From CAZWUW01 sp964636895 (GTDB lineage: Bacteria; Bacillota; Thermincolia; Thermincolales; CAZWUW01): DNA of 42,577 bases. The position numbers were made by a program, and so were the translations under genes. The notes under the pieces were generated by a model. The model was not told the origin of the DNA, made no database searches, and saw only the letters and a program-made list of their open reading frames with translations. Where the stretch lies: positions 1 to 42,577 of the forward strand of contig CAZWUW010000014.1 in the NCBI GenBank assembly GCA_964636895.1, in the 5' to 3' direction. Positions 33,419 to 40,410 of the stretch are shown piece after piece (the stretch's first letter is position 1; every line of letters starts with the position of its first letter).

Positions 33419-33498
33419 GAGATAGAATAAGCAGGTGGTTTCCCGGAAAAAGGAGAAAATGAGTTCACTCAAGAAGTAATGGCTCTGTAATGGTTGGC

Positions 33499-33528
33499 TT
33501 GACACTGAATGGTAAAATGTCATATAAT
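33499..33528 (+). promoter_or_regulatory. ribD: Sigma-A promoter of the rib operon
   Basis: Perfect TTGACA (33499-33504) and perfect TATAAT (33523-33528), 18 apart. Transcription would start near 33535, just before the FMN riboswitch. This is the best-matching promoter in the window. Confidence 0.85.
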
Positions 33529-33550
33529 TTTATATGTGAATTAAATACCG

Positions 33551-33673
33551 TTCTTCGGGGAGAGGTGAAATTCCTTACCGGCGGTAAGCCCTAAAGAGGG
33601 CAAGCCCGCGAGCCTTAGGGTTGATCCGGTGTGATTCCGGAGCCGACAGTTATAGTCTGGATGGGAGAAGAGA
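33551..33673 (+). ncRNA. FMN riboswitch (RFN element)
   Basis: The conserved RFN blocks are all present in order: TTCTTCGGGGAGAGGTGAAA, TTCCTTACCGGCGGTAAGCC, AGCCCGCGAGCC, GATCCGGTGTGATTCCGGAG, CCGACAGTTATAGTCTGGAT and the closing GGGAGAAGA, which pairs with the start. It senses FMN and, with the terminator downstream, would switch off the riboflavin genes when FMN is plentiful. Confidence 0.97.
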
Positions 33674-33710
33674 ATTGCGCCTTATAGCGCGCATGTTGCT
33701 TGTCAGCACG

Positions 33711-33738
33711 CCCCGGAGTTAAACTCCCGGGGTTTTAT
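33711..33738 (+). terminator. Riboswitch expression-platform terminator
   Basis: CCCCGGAG pairs with CTCCCGGGG (one bulged C), followed by TTTTATTATTT. It is placed 37 bases after the aptamer, as expected for transcriptional control by FMN. Confidence 0.85.
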
Positions 33739-33783
33739 TATTTCACCATAAGAAAGTATATATTGAATTCGATTACCTGGTAT

Positions 33784-33824
33784 AAAAAAGGCTAACGCCG
33801 GCGCTTCGCGCCAGCGAAGCCTTT
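33784..33824 (+). repeat. Hairpin repeat directly before ribD
   Basis: AAAGGCT (33787-33793) pairs with AGCCTTT (33818-33824). Inside, GCTTCGC (33803-33809) pairs with GCGAAGC (33814-33820) around GCCA. It resembles 14678-14719 before the iron-sulfur gene (shared CGCGCCAGCGAAGCCTTT). It lies four bases before the first possible ribD start codon. Confidence 0.6.
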
Positions 33825-33842
33825 GTAATGGCGGTGATTACA

Positions 33843-34976
33843 TTGGGTAATGAAAATAACCCTCAACATGAACACTATATGCGGCTGGCCCTCGAACTGG
33901 CGGCCCAGGCACGGGGGCGAACCAGCCCTAACCCCTTAGTGGGCGCGGTGATTGTCAGGGACGGCAAAATTATTGGTCAGGGTTTCCACAAAAAGGCCGG
34001 CACACCTCATGCCGAGGTGCATGCTTTAAGAGAAGCGGGAGAGCAGGCCAGGGGAGCCGTCATGTATGTCACCCTGGAACCCTGTTCCTATTATGGGCGC
34101 ACCCCGCCCTGCAGCCAGGCGGTGGTAGATGCCGGTCTGGCCGAGGTTTATGTGGCCATGGAAGACCCTAATCCCAAAGTAGCCGGCCAGGGTATTCGGC
34201 AAATAAGAAATGCCGGCATTAGTGTAGCAGTGGGCATAATGGAAAAGGAAGCGCGGCGCCTGAATGAAGCTTTTATCAAATATATTACGACCCAAAAGCC
34301 TTTTGTGCTGCTTAAAGCAGCCATGACCCTGGATGGCAGAATCGCTGCCCGCACTGGCCACGCCCGCTGGGTAACCGGGCTGGAGGCCAGGCAAAGAGTA
34401 CACCGCATCAGGGACGAATATGACGCCATCCTGGTCGGCATTAATACGGTTATCGCCGATGACCCTGAGCTGACCTGCCGCCTGCCCGGCGGTGAGGGCG
34501 GCCATGACCCGGTCAGGGTCATCCTGGACAGCCGGGCCAGGACCCCGCTTACAGCGTGGGTACTGCAGGTGGATTCTCCTGCGGCCACAATAATAGTTAC
34601 CACAGATGCAGCGCCGCCGGAAAACGTAACCGCCCTTAAAGCCGCCGGCGCAGAAATCATCATCGTAACTAACCGGGACGGGCGGGTAGACTTGCCGGAA
34701 CTGCTAACTGAACTCGGGCGCCGGGAAATCTCCTCCCTCCTGGTGGAAGGCGGCGCCGAAGTAAGCGCGGCGTTTCTCAATATGGCCTTGGTAGACAAGG
34801 TATTATGGTTTATTGCCCCGAAGCTTGTCGGCGGTAGGGACGCGCCCGGTCCGGTGGGCGGGGCCGGCCATGAACAAATGGATAAAGCGCTGGCACTGCG
34901 GGACATGACCTGGGGTCAGGTCGGGAATGATATTTATGTAGAGGGGTATCCGGATTATGTTTACAGGGATAGTTGA
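33843..34976 (+). CDS. ribD: Bifunctional riboflavin deaminase-reductase
   Basis: It deaminates and then reduces the pyrimidine made from GTP in riboflavin synthesis. It has 377 residues from the TTG at 33843, well placed after GGCGGTGAT; the ATG at 33828 lacks a ribosome site and follows a hairpin. The deaminase domain has the zinc ligands His56 (TPHAEVHAL), Cys81 and Cys90 (EPCSYYGRTPPC). The reductase domain follows with AAMTLDGRIAARTGHARWVTG and LLVEGGAEVSAAFL. It is controlled by the FMN riboswitch. It overlaps ribE by 20 bases. Confidence 0.94.
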   Translation: MGNENNPQHEHYMRLALELAAQARGRTSPNPLVGAVIVRDGKIIGQGFHKKAGTPHAEVHALREAGEQARGAVMYVTLEPCSYYGRTPPCSQAVVDAGLAEVYVAMEDPNPKVAGQGIRQIRNAGISVAVGIMEKEARRLNEAFIKYITTQKPFVLLKAAMTLDGRIAARTGHARWVTGLEARQRVHRIRDEYDAILVGINTVIADDPELTCRLPGGEGGHDPVRVILDSRARTPLTAWVLQVDSPAATIIVTTDAAPPENVTALKAAGAEIIIVTNRDGRVDLPELLTELGRREISSLLVEGGAEVSAAFLNMALVDKVLWFIAPKLVGGRDAPGPVGGAGHEQMDKALALRDMTWGQVGNDIYVEGYPDYVYRDS

Positions 34977-35613
34977 AGAACTGGGCCGGCTGAAAAAACT
35001 TGATAAAGGCGCTGCCTCGGCCCGTTTAACCATCGAAGGCGCCATTGTGCTACAGGAGGTCAGGCTCGGCGACAGCATAGCAGTTAACGGCATTTGTCTG
35101 ACTGTGACAGCTTATCATGACCGTTTTTTCTTCGTTGATGTGATGGCCGAGACCCTGCGCAAGAGCAATCTGGCGGAATTGAAACCAGGGGACCGGGTGA
35201 ACCTGGAACGGGCGCTCCGGGTGGGCGACCGTCTGGGCGGACATATTGTCAGCGGGCACATTGACGGTGTCGGGCAGATTTCCGGGCAGCTGCCGGAAGA
35301 CATTGCCGTCCTGACCGAAATCACGGCTCCGGCGGAAGTGATGCGGTACATAATCAAAAAAGGCTCGGTGGCTATAGACGGGATTAGCCTGACGGTAGTG
35401 GACCGGACGGAAAATACCTTTCGCGTTTCCCTGATCCCCCATACGGCGAAGCTGACCACTCTGGGCTACAAAAAAGTGGGCGACCGGGTCAACCTGGAGA
35501 GCGATATTATCGGCAAATATGTTGAACAACTGATGGGGCTTAAAACCCCTGCGGCAAATGGCGAAAAGCCGGCTTTATCGCTGGAATATCTGGCGGAAAA
35601 TGGATTTCTGTAA
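34957..35613 (+). CDS. ribE: Riboflavin synthase, alpha subunit
   Basis: It dismutates two molecules of 6,7-dimethyl-8-ribityllumazine to riboflavin. It has 218 residues in two homologous lumazine-binding halves: the first opens with MFTGIVEELG and has SIAVNGICLTV, the second has HIDGVGQI and SVAIDGISLTV. The start ATG is inside the end of ribD. It is the second gene of the rib operon. Confidence 0.96.
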   Translation: MFTGIVEELGRLKKLDKGAASARLTIEGAIVLQEVRLGDSIAVNGICLTVTAYHDRFFFVDVMAETLRKSNLAELKPGDRVNLERALRVGDRLGGHIVSGHIDGVGQISGQLPEDIAVLTEITAPAEVMRYIIKKGSVAIDGISLTVVDRTENTFRVSLIPHTAKLTTLGYKKVGDRVNLESDIIGKYVEQLMGLKTPAANGEKPALSLEYLAENGFL

Positions 35614-35639
35614 AATTCACGGGAGAGGATGAAGGTGTC

Positions 35640-36863
35640 ATGAAATTTAATAACATTGAAGAAGCCATCGAAGAAATCCGCCAGGGGCGCATGCTGGTGG
35701 TGGTGGACGACGAGGACCGGGAAAATGAAGGCGACCTGCTGATGGCGGCATCCCAAGCCACGCCGGAGGCCATAAATTTTATGGCCGTGCACGGCCGGGG
35801 GCTGATTTGTGTGCCTATGACCGGTGAACGCCTGGACGAGCTGGAACTGCCGGCTATGGTGGGTAATAATACCGATTCTCATGAAACGGCTTTTACCGTT
35901 TCGGTGGATGCCAAACACAAGACTACTACCGGCATTTCCGCTTATGAGCGGGCGGCGACCATTCAGACCCTCATCGACCCGGCCACCAACCCGCGCGACT
36001 TAGCCCGACCGGGCCATATATTTCCACTCCGGTCTAAGGAGGGCGGCGTGCTCCGGCGGGCCGGCCATACCGAAGCGGCAGTGGACCTGGCCAGGATGGC
36101 CGGTCTTTACCCGGCAGGAGTAATCTGTGAAATCATGCAGGAAGACGGGACCATGGCCCGTATACCTGAGCTGACGGAGTTTGCCCGGCAGCATGCTTTA
36201 AAAATCATCACCATTGCTGATTTGATTGAATACCGCCGGCGTACTGAAAAGCTGATTGTCAGGGTTGACGATGCCAGATTGCCCACCAGATACGGCGAAT
36301 TTGTTGCCGTGGCTTACGACAGCCTGCTGGACCGAAAAACGCACCTGGCTATGGTCAAGGGTGATGTGGATACTGAGCAGCCGGTGTTGGTCAGGGTTCA
36401 CTCTGAGTGCCTGACCGGTGACGTTTTTGGTTCAGCCCGTTGTGATTGTGGTGATCAACTGGCGACAGCCATGCGCATGATTGAGCAGGAAGGCCGGGGG
36501 GTGCTGCTTTACATGCGCCAGGAAGGCCGGGGTATTGGGTTGGGCAACAAAATCAGGGCTTATAAGCTGCAGGACGAGGGCAAAGATACGGTGGAAGCCA
36601 ATGAGTTGCTCGGATTTCCGGCAGACCTCCGCGATTATGGTATAGGTGCCCAGATTTTGGCTGACCTGGGCCTGAAAAAAATCCGTCTGATAACCAATAA
36701 CCCCAAAAAGATACGCGGGCTCGAAGGTTACGGGCTGGAGGTTGTGGAACGGGTGCCGGTGGAAATAGAACCCAGTGCATGTAACGAATTTTACCTTTGC
36801 ACCAAAAAGGCCAAGCTTGGCCATATGCTAAACATCAAAGAACAGGGAGGCGGTTTATCATGA
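35640..36863 (+). CDS. ribBA: Bifunctional 3,4-dihydroxy-2-butanone-4-phosphate synthase / GTP cyclohydrolase II
   Basis: The two halves supply both riboflavin precursors, one from ribulose 5-phosphate and one from GTP. It has 407 residues. The RibB half has DDEDRENEGDLLMAA (23-37) with the acidic metal ligands. The RibA half has the zinc cysteines Cys257, Cys268 and Cys270 (ECLTGDVFGSARCDCG) and RQEGRGIGL. The ribulose 5-phosphate used is the substrate of Rpe encoded earlier in the window. It overlaps ribH (ATGA). Confidence 0.96.
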   Translation: MKFNNIEEAIEEIRQGRMLVVVDDEDRENEGDLLMAASQATPEAINFMAVHGRGLICVPMTGERLDELELPAMVGNNTDSHETAFTVSVDAKHKTTTGISAYERAATIQTLIDPATNPRDLARPGHIFPLRSKEGGVLRRAGHTEAAVDLARMAGLYPAGVICEIMQEDGTMARIPELTEFARQHALKIITIADLIEYRRRTEKLIVRVDDARLPTRYGEFVAVAYDSLLDRKTHLAMVKGDVDTEQPVLVRVHSECLTGDVFGSARCDCGDQLATAMRMIEQEGRGVLLYMRQEGRGIGLGNKIRAYKLQDEGKDTVEANELLGFPADLRDYGIGAQILADLGLKKIRLITNNPKKIRGLEGYGLEVVERVPVEIEPSACNEFYLCTKKAKLGHMLNIKEQGGGLS

Positions 36864-37327
36864 CCAAAATTTATGAAGGAAAACTGATTGCCCAGGGATT
36901 GAAATTTGCCCTGGTGGTAGGCCGGTTTAATGAATTTATTACCAATAAGCTGCTGGGTGGGGCTATGGATGCTTTAACCCGGCACGGCGCATTGGCGCAG
37001 GATATTGAGGTGGCTTGGGTGCCGGGGGCTTTTGAAATACCTCTGGTGGCCCAAAAGCTGGTGCGTTCCGGTAAATATGACGCCGTGATTTGTCTGGGTG
37101 CTGTAATCCGGGGTGGCACACCGCATTTTGATTACGTCTGTGCCGAGGTTTCCAAGGGTATTGCCAAAGTCAGTCTGGACTCCGGCGTACCGGCAATTTT
37201 TGGCATTATTACTGCCGACTCCATTGAGCAGGCTATTGAACGAGCCGGTACGAAGGCCGGGAATAAAGGCTGGGATGCCGCTGTAACAGGCATTGAAATG
37301 GCCAGCTTGCTGAAGGTAATGGAATAG
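36860..37327 (+). CDS. ribH: 6,7-dimethyl-8-ribityllumazine synthase
   Basis: It condenses the RibBA and RibD products to the lumazine used by RibE, and usually forms a 60-subunit shell. It has 155 residues from ATG 36860 after AGGGAGGCGG; the longer upstream frame is ribBA sequence. Motifs: GRFNEFITNKL, WVPGAFEIPLVAQKL, and GAVIRGGTPHFDYV with the catalytic His. It is the last gene of the rib operon. Confidence 0.97.
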   Translation: MTKIYEGKLIAQGLKFALVVGRFNEFITNKLLGGAMDALTRHGALAQDIEVAWVPGAFEIPLVAQKLVRSGKYDAVICLGAVIRGGTPHFDYVCAEVSKGIAKVSLDSGVPAIFGIITADSIEQAIERAGTKAGNKGWDAAVTGIEMASLLKVME

Positions 37328-37356
37328 CAGAAAAAAGAAAATATAAGAAAATATAA

Positions 37357-37389
37357 GAACTGCTCTCCGATGTGAAGAGCAGTTCTTTT
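37357..37389 (+). terminator. Bidirectional terminator between ribH and the S-layer gene
   Basis: GAACTGCTCT (37357-37366) pairs with AGAGCAGTTC (37376-37385), with T4 after it and A-rich sequence before it, so it can stop both converging transcripts. Confidence 0.8.
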
Positions 37390-37412
37390 GTTAACTCATA
37401 TTATTTTTCATA

Positions 37413-40091
37413 TTACTTTTTTTCCAGTTCGTACAGGATATCATCCAGCACATATAATTCAACCTGGTCATTTATTAAAAGGTTTCTGGCGGTTATGAGC
37501 TGAGGCCCGCTGTGCATATAGACACCGGCCGCCAGGTCATAACTGGTCCAGGTAACGGCATCTTTGGTAATAAAGATTTTGTTGCCATTGTCACTGACAG
37601 ACTGGTATTTGCCGGTAATCTTTCTCATAATCCGGAAGGTTAGTGCGCCATCAGTTTTTTCTTTGACCTCCACCCGGTCACCGACAGCCAGTGCACTTAA
37701 CTGAGTGCTTCTCTGCAGGCTGTTGATAACTTCGCTGCCAGTAGTAAAGGTAATGGTGCTGGCTGTCCCGGCAAAGGACTGCACGGTTACGGTATTGGCG
37801 TAAGTGTTGATGGCGGTAATCTGGCCGCGGGTTTCCGGCAAAACTTCAACTTTGGTCAGCTTGTGGCCAAGGAAGGTTGCTTTCACATTGTTGTTCACAG
37901 CAAAATCATCGATAGTAGGTGCGGTTTTTCCGGGCACAACAAATTCAATTTTACCGGTCAGATATAAATACCTGATGTTGCCGTCCCGGTCCTTAACCTT
38001 GAAATCCTTGGTGCTTTTAAAGATGTCGGTGATTTGATAAGCATATGTTTTACGCACATTTATTTTGGTAATCACATTATCATCCAGCCTTGCTTCGATA
38101 TAATCATTTAGACTGATATCGTTGTAGTCCGGATTGCTGTCCCCTTCCAGGTCAATATCAACGTAATTGGCCAGGACGTATGTTTTAGAATCGGCATTGG
38201 TGGATTTCAATGTAAGCACCCGGCGGTTTTGGTCCAGCGAAATGACATTGCCCTCAACGGTATTTTTGGTTTCCAAATAAATAATTTTATTGTCGGCCAG
38301 CTGCACCTCAACCTTCATGTCTTTTCTAACCTCGGCCAGGTTATTGCTGCTGCGTTCATTGATTAAGAATTCCGCTCTGGAATTCACTTCATAGGCTTTC
38401 AGCTCATCTTTTTCGGTCTTCAGAGTAAGGATTTTATTGGTTGTATCTACGGCTGCTACCGTGCCTTTGACTACATTTTCCACCGTCCGGTTCTTAACGC
38501 TGATAACGGTGATTTTTCCCTGTTCAACAGTCAGTTCCACCAGGTCATTGACCAACAGGTTGCTAAGCTGAGGGTAGCTCAAGCCGGGTATTTTAATATC
38601 CACATTATCGGCTACCGGGAAGGCCTCCAAGGAGCCATTGTCTTTTTGTACGGTCAGAATACGTTTTTCGGATGAAATAAGCATTATTTTGCCGGTTACG
38701 GTTAATAGTTGTTTGGCCTGCACCAGTTCTATTTCCGTAATCAGGTCGGCTTCCACTTTAAGCTTTACTTCATCGCCCACCTGCAAATCTTTAAGACCTG
38801 GAAAACGCTGGTTAGCAATTTTTATGACCGCCTGGTCTGAATACTGGTAAGAATTGAATTTGCCGGCGGCAGTTTTTATAATCAGCAGTTTTTGCTCCTG
38901 ATTGATATCGACAATAAAACCTGTAGTGCCGCCTGTAATGCCACTGCCGCTCAATATACGGACCTGTGTGACATCGCCCAGGCTATTTAGAGTTAACTCC
39001 ACCTGCTGGCCCGTGGAAATCTGGCTTAAACTATTTATATCACTGCCTGGGGCACTAATTGTGGCCGTCGTTGTAAGCGTTTTGGTGTGAATTTTTTTGG
39101 CCTCGTCTCTGATCACAATAACTTTTTCCTTGGGAATAACCTGTAATACCGCGCCCTTAATGGTATTAACCTGAGTTGCGGGATTTGCCGCGGTTTCTGC
39201 CGGCAGTTGTTCAATATATTTAATGATATTACCGTCCAAAAGCAGTTTAATGTTGTCATTGGGCTTAAGATTTGTCCAGCCGGTATATCTGCCCTTATCA
39301 TTAAAAATCCGTGTTTCCGTGGTCAGATAGTAATTTTTCGCATTGCCGTTGACGGTAACGGCCAGGTTAAGACCGGTTATACTAACAATTTTGGCAGTTA
39401 CAATTTTATCTGGCAGGCTTAAATATTGTTCACTTCGGCTGAGCATGGAAACCATTTCTGACCGGGTGACGTTTTGGTTAGGCTTAAAGGTATAATCCGG
39501 ATAGCCGGAGACCAGCTTGTATTTTAATGCGGCGTTAACATACCCTAAGGCCCAGCCGGGGATGGTACTGCCATCCGTGAAAGCAGGAGTCTGGTTGGCC
39601 AGTTGAACGGCTTCGCTGTTTTTATTAATCATGCGCACCATTAATTGGGCGACCCAGGCTCTGGTGGCATTGTTTGAGGCTGAAAAATTATTTTCGCCGG
39701 GTACCAGCAAGCCTTTTTCGATAGCCAGAAGCACTTCTTTCTTACTGCCCTTTTCTACCCAGGCAGGTACCGGAAAAGGCAGCGCCTGATTGGTATTGAC
39801 CGCTGCCAACTGCGCTTCCGCACCCATATTATGTACAGCCATCAACAGGGCTTCTATCTGGCTGACCGGCTTGTCCGGCTGAAAATTGCCGTCATCGTAA
39901 CCGGACACCACGCCGCGCAAATTCATTTTGACAATGTCCTTAATGCCCCAATGGCTTGTCTTCACGTCTCTAAAGGGGGTCATGTCCGCAGTCGGGATAA
40001 TCTCGGCAGCGGCAATGCTGCCGGTGAGCATGGAAATTACGAAAAACAGAGCGGTGATGAGGGATGTTCTTTTTAAAAATCTTTTGGGCAT
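37413..40091 (-). CDS. S-layer homology (SLH) protein with nine tandem beta modules
   Basis: It is an 892-residue exported cell-surface protein. The ATG at 40091 follows GGAGAG on the minus strand; a TTG six bases earlier is too close to that site. An N-terminal signal peptide (basic, then LITALFFVISMLTGSIA) is cleaved near AAAE. Three SLH repeats follow (about residues 38-85, 105-160 and 170-225), with FRDVKTSHW, GVVSGYDDGNFQPDKPVSQIE and LVSGYPDYTFKPNQNVTRSE; these bind secondary cell-wall polymers. The rest (about 232-892) reads as nine divergent modules of about 70-75 residues, each with a pattern like G-x-V-x2-V ... LTL ... Y ... L-x-D-L-x3-D-x-V-E-L ... I. No enzyme motif is seen. It may be the main S-layer protein or a structural wall protein. 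It converges on ribH. Confidence 0.9.
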   Translation of the reverse strand: MPKRFLKRTSLITALFFVISMLTGSIAAAEIIPTADMTPFRDVKTSHWGIKDIVKMNLRGVVSGYDDGNFQPDKPVSQIEALLMAVHNMGAEAQLAAVNTNQALPFPVPAWVEKGSKKEVLLAIEKGLLVPGENNFSASNNATRAWVAQLMVRMINKNSEAVQLANQTPAFTDGSTIPGWALGYVNAALKYKLVSGYPDYTFKPNQNVTRSEMVSMLSRSEQYLSLPDKIVTAKIVSITGLNLAVTVNGNAKNYYLTTETRIFNDKGRYTGWTNLKPNDNIKLLLDGNIIKYIEQLPAETAANPATQVNTIKGAVLQVIPKEKVIVIRDEAKKIHTKTLTTTATISAPGSDINSLSQISTGQQVELTLNSLGDVTQVRILSGSGITGGTTGFIVDINQEQKLLIIKTAAGKFNSYQYSDQAVIKIANQRFPGLKDLQVGDEVKLKVEADLITEIELVQAKQLLTVTGKIMLISSEKRILTVQKDNGSLEAFPVADNVDIKIPGLSYPQLSNLLVNDLVELTVEQGKITVISVKNRTVENVVKGTVAAVDTTNKILTLKTEKDELKAYEVNSRAEFLINERSSNNLAEVRKDMKVEVQLADNKIIYLETKNTVEGNVISLDQNRRVLTLKSTNADSKTYVLANYVDIDLEGDSNPDYNDISLNDYIEARLDDNVITKINVRKTYAYQITDIFKSTKDFKVKDRDGNIRYLYLTGKIEFVVPGKTAPTIDDFAVNNNVKATFLGHKLTKVEVLPETRGQITAINTYANTVTVQSFAGTASTITFTTGSEVINSLQRSTQLSALAVGDRVEVKEKTDGALTFRIMRKITGKYQSVSDNGNKIFITKDAVTWTSYDLAAGVYMHSGPQLITARNLLINDQVELYVLDDILYELEKK

Positions 40092-40170
40092 GGGCAATCT
40101 CTCCTTTTAATATGATTATATATTTAATATTGACGAAAAACGGTGGAAAAAGTTTCTGCCAAAATTGATT

Positions 40171-40311
40171 TTCGACAGTGGTCGGCCAAATCCTGCCAGT
40201 ACTAAAAAAATGCAGGGAAAAATACAACATCTGTCGAAGAAGTTCTTAATATATTATAGTAGGGGCCTGCTGGTGCACAGTGGGTCTTTGGTTTTTCAGA
40301 GTAGTTCGACA
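40171..40311. promoter_or_regulatory. Divergent regulatory region with three Spo0A boxes
   Basis: The 319-base gap between the divergent S-layer and exported-protein genes holds three exact 0A-box heptamers: TTCGACA at 40171-40177 and 40305-40311 (minus orientation) and TGTCGAA at 40232-40238. A TATTAT at 40253-40258 has its -35 position (about 40230-40235) overlapping the middle box, the layout of Spo0A-activated promoters such as spoIIG. On the minus strand a TATAAT (40115-40120) could be the S-layer -10, with the nearest box about 50 bases upstream. No gene is seen here. Confidence 0.6.
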
Positions 40312-40410
40312 TAATTAGACAATTATATTTGTTAAGCAAGGGAACCCTTTGCCATTAGTTTTCGTCTAATTGATGTTCGCAAAAGAATTTGCAGATAAGG
40401 GGGATAACGT

